Assembly (NCBI RefSeq): GCF_001039355.2
Contig: NW_019776161.1
Location: forward strand, 36,597-76,537
DNA length: 39,941 nucleotides
Source of the DNA: Lingula anatina
Lineage: Eukaryota; Brachiopoda; Lingulata; Lingulida; Lingulidae
Reading direction: 5' to 3'
Part shown: positions 1 to 12,547 of the stretch, in pieces
How positions within the stretch are numbered: the stretch's first letter is position 1
How the letters are laid out: each line of letters begins with the position of its first letter
Program-made: the position numbers and the translations under genes
The notes under the pieces: model-generated
The model's database searches: none
Seen by the model: the letters and a program-made list of their open reading frames with translations, nothing else
What the model was told of the DNA's origin: nothing

Positions 1-2775
1 AAAAAAAATGATAACAATTAAAATCATACGTAAGTACAATTGCCTAATCGCCATCCTATATGTTGTTGTTTTACTGAAAACCCATATTCAACATCACATT
101 CTATAACTCAGTAATAAGATTTATACTCTTCACATTTCAGAGTCAAACTTAACCAAAAAAAATAATAAAGATCAAAAAGTGATAATCACATAAGAATTAT
201 CCCAAACAGACATCAAAGATGAATCCAACTAAAAAAAAAATACAAAATCATAATTTAGAAACTACATCATTATCCTTTGATCCCATGTTTTTTCCACTTT
301 TTCAGCTTCAAATTGCTGTAATACATGGAAGTAATGGACCAGTAAGTACAGCACTTAGGAGGATATTACACCATCTTTGACATCCTCTCATAATAAATCT
401 TTCTTTTCCATCGGAGAGTTCAGACGGGTTTGTAACAGTTAACCTATAGTTGACGGAAATTTGTTAAGTGGCCCAAAATATGGCTAGTGACTATCTTGCC
501 TCTATTACACCAAAGAAGTCTTGACAAAAGCTAGTCAAAACCTTTTTGACCAAAAGAAATTAGTCTTATTTGACCGAAAAAAAATCAGTAATTGTCTTTT
601 TATTTGAATATTACTGAGCCCATTTTTTTGGCTAGAATTCCGGACAAATTAAGAATTCTGTTTCAGTGGACTGTTCTACACATTAGAATGAATGTGAACA
701 TAAAAAAATTATAACAAACCTCTGATCTAAAAGATCTATTCAGATCTATCAGTGCACTGATACATTTAGGCTGATTTTCAGTCTGAAATAGTTCCTGCAG
801 GAACAAAGCTGATAATTATTTCAAAGGAGGTCCCAGTACCTTTTATCTCCTGTGTTCATCTTCCGGATTCACATGGCTGCTTATAAAACACATAGATCAC
901 TTAAAATTGCTCTGAAAACGGATACATCATTTTAAAAGTTGCACACTGAGCAAAACAGCTTGCAACTGAAACTGAAGACCTCTTAAACTGCATGGTTTTA
1001 AGTTTAGTGATAAATTTTAATCTTTGATATTTTCTTAATATTTTATTGCTAACTTATTTATCATCTATTTTATCTTTAGGCATTTTTTTATGCAGCCTTG
1101 TGAACATTTGTGCCAGACATAAGATTCTAGATACGTATTATAATAACTGTTATTATTACAATTATTATTATTATTATTATTACCATGAAAAATCAGTCAA
1201 TTTTAAACAATGGTTAAGGTTTTGTACTGAGACAAGCAAAAGGAAAATCTCAGTAGGTAAGTCTGGATTAAAAAAAACAAACAAACAAACAAAAAAAAAA
1301 GAAAGAAAGAAAAAACCATTGGGATGCAGCCAATGTGTGAAAATTAAATTAATTAAAAAAACTTTGTATCAGTCTTATGTCCTGAGGACAAAAGTTTTGT
1401 TTTCAGACAAAATCATGTTGGCTCTAAGTAGACACTCAACTATCACCGAAGACGCACCTAACAGACATTAGTGTCAGCAATACAACATATGCCTCATCAT
1501 CCAACTGTCAACAAAAACATTTCCCACTAATTGAAACATTTGTATCTTTTTGGCACTCGCATAAGATGCTAATTATCCAGGAATGGTTGCATCATGTCGA
1601 GTTGATCTATTACAGAAGTCGCATTTTGAGCTTTTTTTTATCTGCTAAAGAGTTTAATGAATAAATGCACTACCTGACGACATCAAAGGCTTGGGTATGT
1701 TGAAATGTGTATATAGCAATTATTCAAACATTTCCCAAGCATAACATATCTTGTCAGTGGCAGATTTTTTTTATTTCTGAAAAAATTTCACACTAATGGT
1801 CTAGCTGAATCATAGTTCTAAACTGTACCAAATGGAATTGTTCACCCTCTAAAATACCGAAAGCGGGGAGAAGGGGTGGCTTCGCAATTGCGCCGCCCCA
1901 CCCTTCACATAATCCTGGATCCACCCCTGTCTATATACTACACTATTCTACCATTCTCGATTCTTTAACTACTCAAAATAACACAGTTTTTGACAAGAAA
2001 ACAGTCAATTTACAAAACTTTCAAATGGTATATTTTTTGTGATTGTCAAAAAGAAGTTTAAAATGTTTCTTTTTTCCCTTTTTAGTGCTGTGGATATGAT
2101 GAAAGGATCCAATACTACAAAATATATATATATATCAAATCTGAAATGGCCACCATACATACTTGACATTATTACAATCAAACTCATGATGATTTTACAA
2201 TTTACCGGTATAGCTATGTCGCAATGGTACATTTAAATGCTGGCATTATTTCAATCTACTGGTACTTCATTGACACGTACGTCACTCATCGTGTGTCAAT
2301 AAACTGTTACATAAAGTGACAGGTATGGTAATATTGTGTCACTGTTGTCTGAACACCCTGAATTTCAAGCAGCATCTGCCATTTCCAGAACCCAGGCTAT
2401 CAGTATATTGACAACATATCTGAGTTTTCAGCAAGTCCATGTGCAGGGGGGAGATGGGGGAGGCGTGTGAAAGATTCATTTGTCACCATTTTGGAGAGAA
2501 AAAGTCCCCTCTGCCATTTCTAGTGCCAAGGATGAGTTTCCAGCTAATCCATAGGTGGAGTGGGCATTCATGTCAACTCTGCCAAGATAATCCGGAGTCT
2601 CCCGGATACAGAACGATTCTCCAGGATGACGGTACGGGTAACCATATCTCCAAGATTAAATGGACTTTGAAAATTTGTATCACTGTCAGATAACTTCCTG
2701 TCTCAAATACTTAAATCTCGGGTTGAGAGAGGGTATGTGGTATCAGTCATATTTAGTCTACTTATCGGTAAGATC
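1..2775. other. AT-rich non-coding stretch
   Basis: No supported gene. It holds a TTA-type tract (1151-1182), an A-rich AAAC/GAAA tract (1270-1316), the hAT-like end (1857-1929), and an imperfect repeat in which TGCCATTTC and TGAGTTT(T/C)CAGC phrases occur twice (about 2377-2440 and 2511-2560). An isolated plus-strand splice-site pair lies at 306-341. Confidence 0.6.
1857..1929 (-). mobile_element. hAT-like element end, single terminus
   Basis: Read on the minus strand, this starts CAGGGGTGGATCCAGGAT and runs into a GC-rich block with GGGTGGGGCGGCGCAATTG. CAGGGGTGGATCCAGG-type ends are common among invertebrate hAT-like MITEs. No matching opposite end was found nearby. The same terminal word recurs at 12532-12547 and 22020-22033. 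Confidence 0.5.
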
Positions 2776-3070
2776 GCATTCACAACGAGTTGAGCCAGGC
2801 TTTACAAATCCTGGGGACTAAACATGGCGGACGTACATGAAAGAAAAACTGCCTAATCTTTTAATAGTCTCTCCGCCTCTCACACGCCTCCCCATGTGTC
2901 GTCCCAATGGAGCCGAGATTTAATGACTGTCCCCCCGCAGGGACGATGTGTGGGGAGGCGTGTGAGAGGCAGAGAGACGATTAAAAGATTAGGCGGTTTT
3001 TCTTTCATGTACGTCCGCCATATTTAGTCCCCAGGATTTGTAAAGCCTGGCTCATCTGTTCTGAATGTGC
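2776..3070. mobile_element. Near-perfect 295-bp foldback (hairpin) element
   Basis: Arms 2792-2905 and 2941-3053 are almost exact reverse complements, with a 35-base loop. The few differences (for example AAACATGG versus AAATATGG) suggest recent insertion or gene-conversion-like upkeep. Outside the arms the ends read GCATTCACAAC on the left and GTTCTGAATGTGC on the right, the same ends as the other foldback copies in this window, although the interior is different. No coding capacity. It is probably a non-autonomous DNA transposon mobilised by an enzyme that recognises the ends. Confidence 0.85.
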
Positions 3071-5096
3071 TCTACATTCTTTAGAATTCTTGCTCCATGT
3101 TCTACTGTGTTAATCTTTCATACTGTAATCATGCCTCTTCTCATAATTTTGGGGGCCTTAAATAATTGAACAATTTTCATAAATGCTCACGTAATCAAAA
3201 CTAAGAATTACATCATGCAGCAGGTTGATTTTCTGTAACTTGTCTGAATAATTTAGCGAATTTTATATAAAAATTTCAAAACAAGAATTGTTACACTTGG
3301 TTTGTTCACAAGTTCCAGTGAAGTAACCAGAATTCAAAAGCATAGATCTACTGTATATCATTTTATCAACAATAGAACAATAGCTTTCACAATAATGGAA
3401 TCTGTCTTAAATACTAAATATGTAGAATATGCACAAAAGTGTAGAGCTGGCATTTCACAGTAAATAGAGCTTTCAAGAGAAATGAAAATGTGGTGGTTTA
3501 AGTCTGACTCAGCAGATCTGTAGGACAAAAGTATATTCAACCTATCAATATCTATATACCTGTCTCTGCTCATTAATTATACTAAATTTTATAGCAATTA
3601 CTGATTATTATTATCATTTCTATTTTTATCTATATATTATTTATAATGATTTATTATTTTTTTAATACCAAATAGCACAGAATCAGCTATTCTATTGCTC
3701 CTTTTTCTTAGGGAACACCCATCATACTAGCTAGATTGATCTAACTCTGTGGGAGATTCCAAGTGCAATCACTGTAATTGGCTTAAATGTTTGACACCCC
3801 TCCTCGAGTTGCTAGGGGGTAATTAACTAATTAAATAGCTAACCAGGGAGGCGGGTCAGACAATTAAGCTGATTTCATTGAATGGAATTTAATGGGAATC
3901 CCCCTCAAATTTGGATAAAATCAGCTGGTGTGACATTTGAATCTGAATGTGGTCTTACAATCTATGTAAGTTTTCCTAAAATGGCGGCTTGAAAAACACA
4001 ATAAAAGCTGTTTTAGAAATACAGGGAAAATCCCCTCTTCTCCATGGAAGGTTTTTTTTTTGGTAATTAACCCAATAAAAACATAAACCCTTTGTTTGTA
4101 CGCCACGGCACCAGTAGGAGTTCCAGAGTGCACAGAGAGTCTTTTGTTCCTTCAATTCAAAATCAAAATATCAAGAAAAAACGAGAGCAAAAACCTGCAA
4201 TTCCTAACCCAAGAAGAAAATATTTTTTTCTATAAATGTTGCTTTAGTATACTTCCTGCCACTGACACAAATCTCTGCCTCCTGCCAGTGCTAAATGCAA
4301 AGGGAAAAAAGAACCCAAGACATTATTTCAAATCAACACCCAATGTCTTCCACCTTGGGTAAACACAGAACATGGGCGGTAAAGCTGAGGAGCATTTTCC
4401 CTTATTACTTCGTTGTATTGTATACTAATGGCTCTCATTTCCATTACGTCACTGAAGTGATAAAATAATTGAAATACTGACGATCAGTGCCAAATTTTAC
4501 AAAAAAAGCAGGCATAAACACACTGGGAATAAAACATTGCCTTCTCAGAGTTTTTTCTTCTGTTTTTTATTCTATTTTCACCTATAAATAACAATGAAAA
4601 AATCCTTATAATATACACATTTTCATGCTGTGCAACTGTGCATGATTTTTTTACGTTTTTTAAGCTTTACTGAGGCACTTGTACTTGCAAGCCAAAAGAT
4701 TCATCATCTACATCTTCATCTGCAGTCATATATATATCCTGTGGACACATGAGTTTGGCTGGAAAAAGCCCACTCTAAATCAAACTCTGATCTAGATTTT
4801 ATGCCATTTCTCAAACTGGCTTGATCTACTTTAGGGATTAAAAAGTCCAAATGTTCAAAAAAAGACCCCCCCCCCCCCTTCTTTCTGAAATATCTAATGC
4901 AACATGGAAGCCTATGCACAACACACCCCTTTTTTATTTTCAACAGCAGTTCTAAGTAAACCTGTAAAGATAATCACCAAGGCAGTATAAAATGATATCA
5001 AATTGTTTTTTCATAATTATCCACTTAAATAATACATGACATTCCCTGATAATTGCTTTGAACCAAGACTCAGCAACATGCAAATTTATATTGGCC
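3071..5096. other. AT-rich non-coding stretch
   Basis: No supported gene. CATACTAGCTAGATTGATCTAACTC-type sequence at about 3722-3747 recurs inverted at about 18412-18441, so it is a dispersed repeat. A C14 run at 4866-4879 is followed by TTCTTTCTG, possibly an inverted fragment of the polyG element class. Confidence 0.6.
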
Positions 5097-5285
5097 GCAT
5101 TCACAACCAAAGTTGATCTTTGGACTAACAGATCTGAGGATCAATTAAAAGCCTACTGGCCAGGTAATCTCTACCAGGAATCTATTCAGTGTCCATCAGG
5201 GGATTATGGGGCAAGCTTTCAAGTGGGTCAGCCATATTTGATCCTTGGATCTGTTAGTACGCGGATCAACTTGTTCTGAATATGT
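5097..5285. mobile_element. Foldback element, GCATTCA family copy
   Basis: It begins GCATTCACAAC and ends GTTCTGAATATGT. The arms share the family core ACTAACAGATC and, in reverse complement, GGATCAAATATGGCTGACCC and CTTGAAAGCTTG. The centre has GGAATCTATTCAG as in the UNC45 intron copies. An open frame of 73 codons crossing it is incidental. Confidence 0.75.
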
Positions 5286-7145
5286 GTTCACTGAATAATG
5301 CTCGGAGATAAACCTGACAAACTTGATATGTACGTACCTGGACAAAATGAAATAATTTTCCCTAGCTGAAATGAAAATCAGTCTTTTTCATCTACATACA
5401 GTTTGAAGCACAGTCCTGTAGTATTATCAAAGGTAGTCATGTATTCTTCACAAGATTTTCATACAAAAATTTAATACAACCTGTTTTTTCCTGCTCTTGA
5501 AGCATTGCCTGTTCCGCACTGCACTGCACTGGGATCCGATGTTTTGCCCAATTTCTATTTAAATAACTTAGTTTTTAAAATAACTGTGATTCATTTAGAC
5601 TGAAATAAGTCTTCGTGACATTTCAAAAGGAAATGATGACATCAGGTCCCTCAGGTCCTTTTGAGGGGCTTCATCATTTTTAAGGTCTGATTTGGCAAAG
5701 ATACCCCAGGTCAAAGCTTTGCAGGATTTTTACACATAAAAATATGACATTTTCAAACTTGTAAAGTTTCCCTTTACTGCCAGTGTGGTGTATAAAAGTT
5801 ATGGTGCAAAGATCCAATCAATGTTCTTTGGCACCTCTTAGAAGTACTGAACTAACTTGCTAAAAATCTGCCTAAAATTATTCTGCCATGTGTATAACAC
5901 TGTAATGAATTTGCAAAATTAATGGCTGATGAAACAAATAGTAGTAAGGGGCTTTTTTTATTGTCAATGATATATAACTTGATGGATTATCTTGGTGAGT
6001 TTTCATAAGAATAGCCATTCAAATCTGACTGGACAAATGGCTAATTTCGATCATGTATTCCGAGGCATAAACTGATGTTAACTCTGTATCTTTATCCACC
6101 TCTCGTTATAATATTACGTACAATATTCATGGAAAAATCTGCTGAAAATTCCTTTGTCCTTACCAGTGAAATGTGTCGTTCGTCAAAAGGCCAAAATTTC
6201 CACAATAAATGTCAATGAAGCATTGTAAAGTAATGATGGCTCACTGATTTGAGAAGAATGGTTGAATAATTATGCTTCTCAATTAAGCAGCAGGGACAAC
6301 AATATTAAAACTGGCTCTGTTGTTATTAACAAAAGTATTGGACCTCTCGCAATGGGAATTGATACTGGAATGAGTATAGAATACAAGTGATTACGTACAG
6401 CTGACAATATGGTGAAGCAGTGCATGAAATAATTAACACATATTTTCAGTCGGGTAAAAAAAAAGTGATTTTCTGGTCCCAGTCAAGAATATTATTCAAC
6501 TAAAAAATTTTGATCACAGGCTATTATATAATTGGCAAACCAAAACTATTCCATCCAAAATTAAACCTTGCATACGTACACAAAAAATCTGAGAGAGAGA
6601 GAGAGAGAGAGGGAAAGAGAGAGAGAGAAACAAAAACACAGAGAAAGAGAGAATGTATTACCAAGATCTTGATACATTATACGTTCCTAGCATCATCCAC
6701 CCCTTAGGTAATTGATAAACCAATAATATACACCCCCCCCCCCACCGTTATCCCCTATGGTCTCCCTCACCTCTGCCACACACCTGTGTTCAGGTGAGAT
6801 AACAAAGCTTTATCATTTTACATTTAAAACAAAAGAAACTTCTTCAATCTACACCACAGATACGGACCAATAACACTACAGCCATTCATCATTGCAGCCA
6901 CAACATGGCATTCAAGCACAGATGACAATGGCACCTTGAGGGAGTAGCGGCGACCGTGGCCGTTATCGTTTAATTACTTCTCCAGTTCATCTTTACGATA
7001 GGGAGGATTTACTGAATACCAATGATGACAGCCCCATCCTTCATGTTAAAGAACTGTTTACAACAGAAGTGAAGAAAAAACTCAATAAGTGTGTGGATCA
7101 GTGGCTACTGTACATATGTTGGCAGGCACAAGTCTATAGATACTT

Positions 7146-7149
<4 letters not shown>
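5286..7149. other. Non-coding stretch
   Basis: No supported gene. It contains a minus-strand splice-site pair that would bound a 28-base exon (5338-5365), the GA repeat, and a C10 run near 6733. Confidence 0.55.
6590..6652. repeat. GA-rich repeat
   Basis: GA tract with interruptions (GAGAGAGGGAAAGAG and so on). No gene. Confidence 0.9.
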
Positions 7150-7204
<55 letters not shown>

Positions 7205-7310
7205 CACTGTGTGAGTATATGTTCGTGTGTGTGTGTATGTCTGTGTGTGCACAGATGTACAAGCATGCTTGTGGATACACACACACACACACACGCACAC
7301 ACCTGTGCAT
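7150..7310. repeat. (GT)n then (CA)n dinucleotide repeats
   Basis: There is an uninterrupted GT tract at 7150-7203, then interrupted GT, then CA at about 7277-7300. The opposing GT and CA arms could fold on each other. Long open frames here encode only Val-Cys or His-Thr repeats and are not genes. Confidence 0.95.
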
Positions 7311-8572
7311 CTGTACAAATATGTAAACATATGCATGCACATACCATATGTGCATCTTTTCTGGTGTGGGGTTGGAAAAATCTGCGTGCATGTGCATGTG
7401 TCCCTTAAAAATCCAAGTTTGACATATTCTGAAAAAGTCCCACCCGGAGTTCACTGATCCACAGCACATCCCCATCACAGAAATTTAGCAGACATACATC
7501 AAGATTGCAATCATGACATTTTTTTATTTCATTACAAAAAAACTTTCAGAAAATCATAGAATAAATATGCTCAAATCCAACTTCAATCCTTGATTTCATT
7601 TAAACACTGCACAAGAGTTGTAAAGCCACGTCAAAAACTTCTGCCCTGACTCAGTGTCTACACAGACTTATTATTCCAGCTTACGAAGTGTACTCAGACA
7701 TATCAAGACTGCTATGCTTTGCGACTTTCGTCTCTGCTGAATTAAATGTTGTTTAGAATTGTAAATGACGGCATCGCTGTCACCCTAAATTGGCCATCAC
7801 TTTTCATCTGCACCTTAAATCCAGGGTAATTGCTCCCAAGTATTTAGTCAATGTAAGACAGGGAAATCAGTCAGCAGCTTGGTTATACATGGGGAAATCA
7901 TGATGCCAAAAAGAGGAATTTTATTCAGTTCTTAATTTCCCCAAAAAAATCTTTGTGTTCAGATTATACAGGTTTTTGTCCAGATTATACAGATTTTTTC
8001 CCAGAGGGAGTTCGAGTGAATCACAAGCTTGGAGAGTTAACCAATGTTAGGATATTTCGAATAAATTATTTAATTTTTTTATAAAGTGAAATTAAAAATT
8101 TAAAAATTCTGTAAAGATATCAAGGAGATTTGGTAAACAACTAATGCCATTGTAAATTCTATTTAAAAATGTAATCAAAATGCAACATTTGTACAAACTT
8201 TCAAAATATACATCTGGGCTTCCAAGTTTGTGTTATTGATATCCAAATCCCAGATGTCACAGGGATTAAGTCTTTTATACTTAAAAGTCACAATAAGAAT
8301 CCACTGCCTCTTTAAAGATATTTGATATTAGGTTTTGTTTGTCAAATTAATTCTTACATAACTGTCTAATTATTTATGCAAATCAAACAGGACATGTAAT
8401 TTCCTGGATGCATATTAACGTTGGAGACGTGTCGCGACAGTAATAGTCAATATCAGAAAAAAAAAGTAAAATATTCAGATATTTTGACTGAAGTAAAGGT
8501 ATATAATGAATAGTGTTAAATTAAGATGAAAAATATTATATCAAAATAAGAAATCAAACAATCTGAGTTAAA

Positions 8573-8617
8573 GAGAGAGAGACAGATAGAGAGAGAAACT
8601 AAACAATCTGAGTAAAG

Positions 8618-8653
<36 letters not shown>
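8573..8653. repeat. GA-rich repeat, two blocks
   Basis: Two GA blocks are separated by a repeated AAACAATCTGAGT(T/A)AA(A)G phrase (8556 and 8602), so the block was duplicated as a unit. Confidence 0.85.
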
Positions 8654-8655
<2 letters not shown>

Positions 8656-9191
8656 GACTCACAGAACTGATACCAAAGCTTGATCAATCACATATCAAAG
8701 TATCAAACCTTAATCACCTCTGTCACTGACACCCACCAAAGTACCATCATCTCATCTAAAAGACGTCCAAATCAATTAATCACTCCTCTCCCTGAGGGAC
8801 CGTCATGGCCAATTTGGACTCTCCCTAACTGGACAATTAGATTAAGGTCTATTAAGCATTTAATCATGGACTGTATCGGATCAACACAGAGAAGGATTGT
8901 GAGAGATATTGGATAAAGTGGGTTACGGCAGGTTTAGACGGCATGGCATTCTGCTATGACGGGTTCAAGTCAGGTACCTCTGTGGTTAGGGGTGGAAAAG
9001 AGGGGGGTAAACTCCCCAGGGAGTTGAGAATGATCATGGATTAAAGGGAGGTTGAGGAAGCAACAAAGTTGGAAATGGATTAAATTGTTTCATGGGTAGC
9101 AGAGCTATGCTGGGTCTATATTTCTACAAATGTTACACTGACAACCTAACTCTATGGAGCAAAGTATATTTAGTGACAATATGGTATTCTG

Positions 9192-9193
<2 letters not shown>

Positions 9194-9259
<66 letters not shown>
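9194..9259. repeat. (CA)33 dinucleotide repeat
   Basis: A pure CA tract of 66 bases, followed by interrupted CA/CATG-rich sequence to about 9410. Open frames across it are repeat artefacts. Confidence 0.97.
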
Positions 9260-9261
<2 letters not shown>

Positions 9262-10078
9262 TCATGTGCACATATGCAAGCATGCATGCAATTATATATG
9301 CTAAAAAAGACACACATGAACTTAAACAAACACACTCACCTGCACAAATGCACACACACAAACATGCACACGTGCATACACATGCAAGTGCATGAACATA
9401 AATGCATATGTACATAATAGTAATGGTACACATAAATGATTTTGTTTACAGATTCTCCTTAATGTAAACTGACAAAACACACTCACACAAACCATTATTT
9501 TGTTTATTTTAAACTAGTAAAAAGTCACAAAATATAATCAAATATATTTCCTTAGCCCCATCAAATTATATGTCACTGAGCATTGAACTAAATTACATTG
9601 GAGCAGTATCAGCCTATAGTAACATGCTAGCGTACAATTTTTAATCAAAAACAATCTTTCAACAACTCTCTGATTAGCACAAATCTGCTTCCCCTGACAA
9701 AGTACAAATGCATTCATTCTCTAAGAAAATGATTTCCCCCACTTCGCGAACACGATTAATGAGAATTTTGTATTTTATAACGAGAGTCCCTCACGCACAC
9801 TTTCGATCATAAATCCTGCACTTCCTTCTTTAGTATGATGGATCATTTGTGCCTCGTTTAAAGGAAATTATAACCGTGCTCAGACAGAAATGATATCAGA
9901 CCGGATATCAGTCTCAATTGTGTCATCAGTCACTCAAATAAAGGCAAGGTCATGGGCTTTCTCTGTGATCTGACAGCGCAGTGTCACTGTGACCTATTTC
10001 TCGGTCCGGAATTATCTTTGTCTGATCTGACCTGACAAAACCCTATGTTAACTACACCTAGCATAGGGAAAAATGAGA

Positions 10079-10080
<2 letters not shown>

Positions 10081-10125
<45 letters not shown>
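10081..10125. repeat. (TTA)15 trinucleotide repeat
   Basis: A pure TTA tract of 45 bases. A shorter version lies at about 1151-1182. Confidence 0.95.
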
Positions 10126-10126
<1 letters not shown>

Positions 10127-10786
10127 TTTGTTCATCTGCTCATTTACTAGCCTCTGTTTCTGCTATATGTATTCCAGTGAATTCTCATACCCCAATAAAC
10201 CAGTAAGCTCTATTTTTTTATTCTTTTCTTTTTCTTTTTTTTTTCTTTATTTATTTATTTTTTTTTGGGGGGGGGGGAGGGGGGCAGCAGAGGGGGGAGG
10301 GACAGCAGACTCACAGATTTAAACAACTTCACTGGTATAATTACCATCTGCTCACACTGGTAGCTGAGCATACATTCACTATACATCTTGCTTCTGTATG
10401 GCAATCTTAATTAATAAAGACACCCTTTTCTATACTGCATTACGAACAGCCAAGAGGAGCTATACTTATCTCTACGGAATATTTTTCTTTAGTATTTGTC
10501 TTATATTTATTATGATAGCACAAAGAAGAAAAAAATCTAATCTATTTTCAAATTTTCTCCCCATCAATCTATGTTATGTTCAATATGACAGTTTTACAGC
10601 ATAACTAAAGCATGGAACACGAGCTTCATTTATGACTGGTCTGGAAATTAAATTAACCATAGCATCAAATGCTGACGAGAATTTTATTGTTTTTCTGGTG
10701 TGTATGTATGCTGATGGATAATAAAGAACTCGATGAAAAATCCCCATGTGTACTGAAGGTAAAGTTGGTGACAGGGCAGTAATGAG

Positions 10787-11032
10787 CAGGGGCGTAACCA
10801 GGCATACGCACGGATGCACTGTGCGTACAATTTTTTGAGCCAACCACGATATTATTCTCCATAAATTCAGTGTATTTTTCACGGAATATAATCGTACAAT
10901 GTGCGTACAATTTTTTGAGCCAACCATGATATTATTCTCCATAAATTCAGTGTATTTTTCACGGAATATAATCGTACCTGAGAATTTTCAAAATCTGTGC
11001 GTACAATTTTAAATGGTCTGGTTACGCCCCTG
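10787..11032. mobile_element. 246-bp inverted-repeat element with internal 80-bp tandem duplication
   Basis: The terminal inverted repeats are CAGGGGCGTAACCA and TGGTTACGCCCCTG, perfect over 14 bases. ATGAG flanks both sides (10782-10786 and 11033-11037), a likely 5-bp target duplication. The interior is two nearly identical 80-base units starting GTGCGTACAATTTTTTGAGC at 10821 and 10901, plus a third partial start at about 10998. The CAGGGGCG end resembles hAT-type termini, whose usual duplication is 8 bp, so the superfamily is uncertain. It is non-coding. Confidence 0.85.
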
Positions 11033-12060
11033 ATGAGTATTTTATGATCTCAGTTTCTCTGTGTTGACAGAATTTTCATGTGACATCTGCCTAGCTATAA
11101 GACAATTCTAACAAAGCGTTCAGTCAGCTAGGGAATGTTGTAACTCTACCATACCAGAGGTCATAAAAAAATCACTGAAAGCTATGAAGACGGTCCTGGA
11201 TTCTCCATAATTATATACCTATAGATACATATTATGTGACTGTGGCAACATATAAATATACCCTTTATTTGGTTTTAGGGGAATTTTTTTTTTTTTTTTT
11301 TGTGAAATGTAACTACAAGCACTTTCTCTTAGTATGGATGTCATATAATACACTGCCATTCTCTGATATATGCCTTGAACACTTCTCATGGACACTCGAG
11401 GTAATCTGGGATATATTTCTCTCAGGGAGACCGTGCATTATCTCCCACATAACTGGTGACTTTACGTCTAATATGCATTAAATTCTGTAGTAACACTAAC
11501 AGTTCTTAAACTGGAGGCCTTCCTGGAGTCATTCCTGTCTGTACCCTGTATAACAATATCTATTTCAAGCACAAAGTCTAGCTCAGACAAGGCAAGAAAT
11601 GACCGGAACCATTCCATTGTCTCTTTGTTATTTGGCTGACACATAACACAAGTTTGGTCGATTTTCGGTCTTAAATAGTCCTTGAGTAAATGCAGCTAAA
11701 ATTTAAACCTAATTATATAACAAAGTGTCTTGGCAGTGGTAACATGAAACCTAGGATGTCTTTCAACACTAAAAGGTAAATAAATGAACTGTAATGGGTT
11801 CCAACTTCCAAACCAATTCCGGTGACCATCCTTTAATTGTAGATCAAGTAACTTCCAAGGTAGCACCTTATCCTGGCTATTTTCCCTACCTACGCCCCCC
11901 CCCCCTCCCCCCCCCCAAAAAAAAGAAAGATATAAAGAAAAGAAAAGTTTTGTGAGCAACATGAGACAAAGCCAAGCAATTTTCCATCCATGTGACTTGC
12001 ATGAAATGGTATTAAAACTGACTCCATCTTCTGCTTTCCATATGCCATGCAAAAGAGACA
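11033..12060. other. Non-coding stretch before the gap
   Basis: No supported gene. PolyT lies at 11285-11301 and a C-rich/A-rich tract at 11894-11930. Confidence 0.55.
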
Positions 12061-12547
12061 AATTAGTTGACCTACGTTTAACCCCCCTTCCCCCCCCCCC
12101 CCCNNNNNNNNNNNNNNNNNNNNNNNNNNNNNNNNNNNNNNNNNNNNNNNNNNNNNNNNNNNNNNNNNNNNNNNNNNNNNNNNNNNNNNNNNNNNNNNNN
12201 NNNNNNNNNNNNNNNNNNNNNNNNNNNNNNNNNNNNNNNNNNNNNNNNNNNNNNNNNNNNNNNNNNNNNNNNNNNNNNNNNNNNNNNNNNNNNNNNNNNN
12301 NNNNNNNNNNNNNNNNNNNNNNNNNNNNNNNNNNNNNNNNNNNNNNNNNNNNNNNNNNNNNNNNNNNNNNNNNNNNNNNNNNNNNNNNNNNNNNNNNNNN
12401 NNNNNNNNNNNNNNNNNNNNNNNNNNNNNNNNNNNNNNNNNNNNNNNNNNNNNNNNNNNNNNNNNNNNNNNNNNNNNNNCCCCCCTTCCCTCCCCCCCCC
12501 CATCCCCCCCGCTACCCCATCCCGTAGCAAAATCCTGGATCCACCTG
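12061..12547. other. 376-base N gap bordered by polyC, with a hAT-like end on its right
   Basis: The Ns run from 12104 to 12479. The left border is a C-rich run with 13 Cs before the gap. The right border is C-rich and then ATCCTGGATCCACCTG, close to the hAT-like end at 1912-1929. The gap probably hides the polyC-containing body of such an element, where short-read assembly failed. Confidence 0.8.

Larger units (their letters stand above)
7311..10786. other. Non-coding stretch with microsatellites
   Basis: No supported gene apart from the repeats listed separately. A T-rich then G-rich tract lies at 10220-10305. Confidence 0.55.

Noticed and set aside
1046-1471. 141-codon frame with Tyr-rich and Lys-rich blocks
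   Set aside because: The blocks are the TTA/ATT and AAAC/GAAA simple repeats; the rest has no recognisable family or coding character.
5058-5279. 73-codon frame
   Set aside because: It lies within the foldback element and is not shared by the other copies.
7069-7478. Several open frames on both strands encoding Val-Cys or His-Thr repeats
   Set aside because: They are translations of the GT/CA microsatellite and have no other content.
8921-8994. GGGTTCAAGTC resembling a tRNA or SINE B box
   Set aside because: No convincing A box at the right distance and no cloverleaf stems could be drawn.
9092-9433. Open frames over 60 codons on both strands
   Set aside because: Mostly the CA repeat; no domain, no splice context.
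11952-12530. Long frames on both strands across the gap
   Set aside because: They consist of Ns and polyC/polyG translation.
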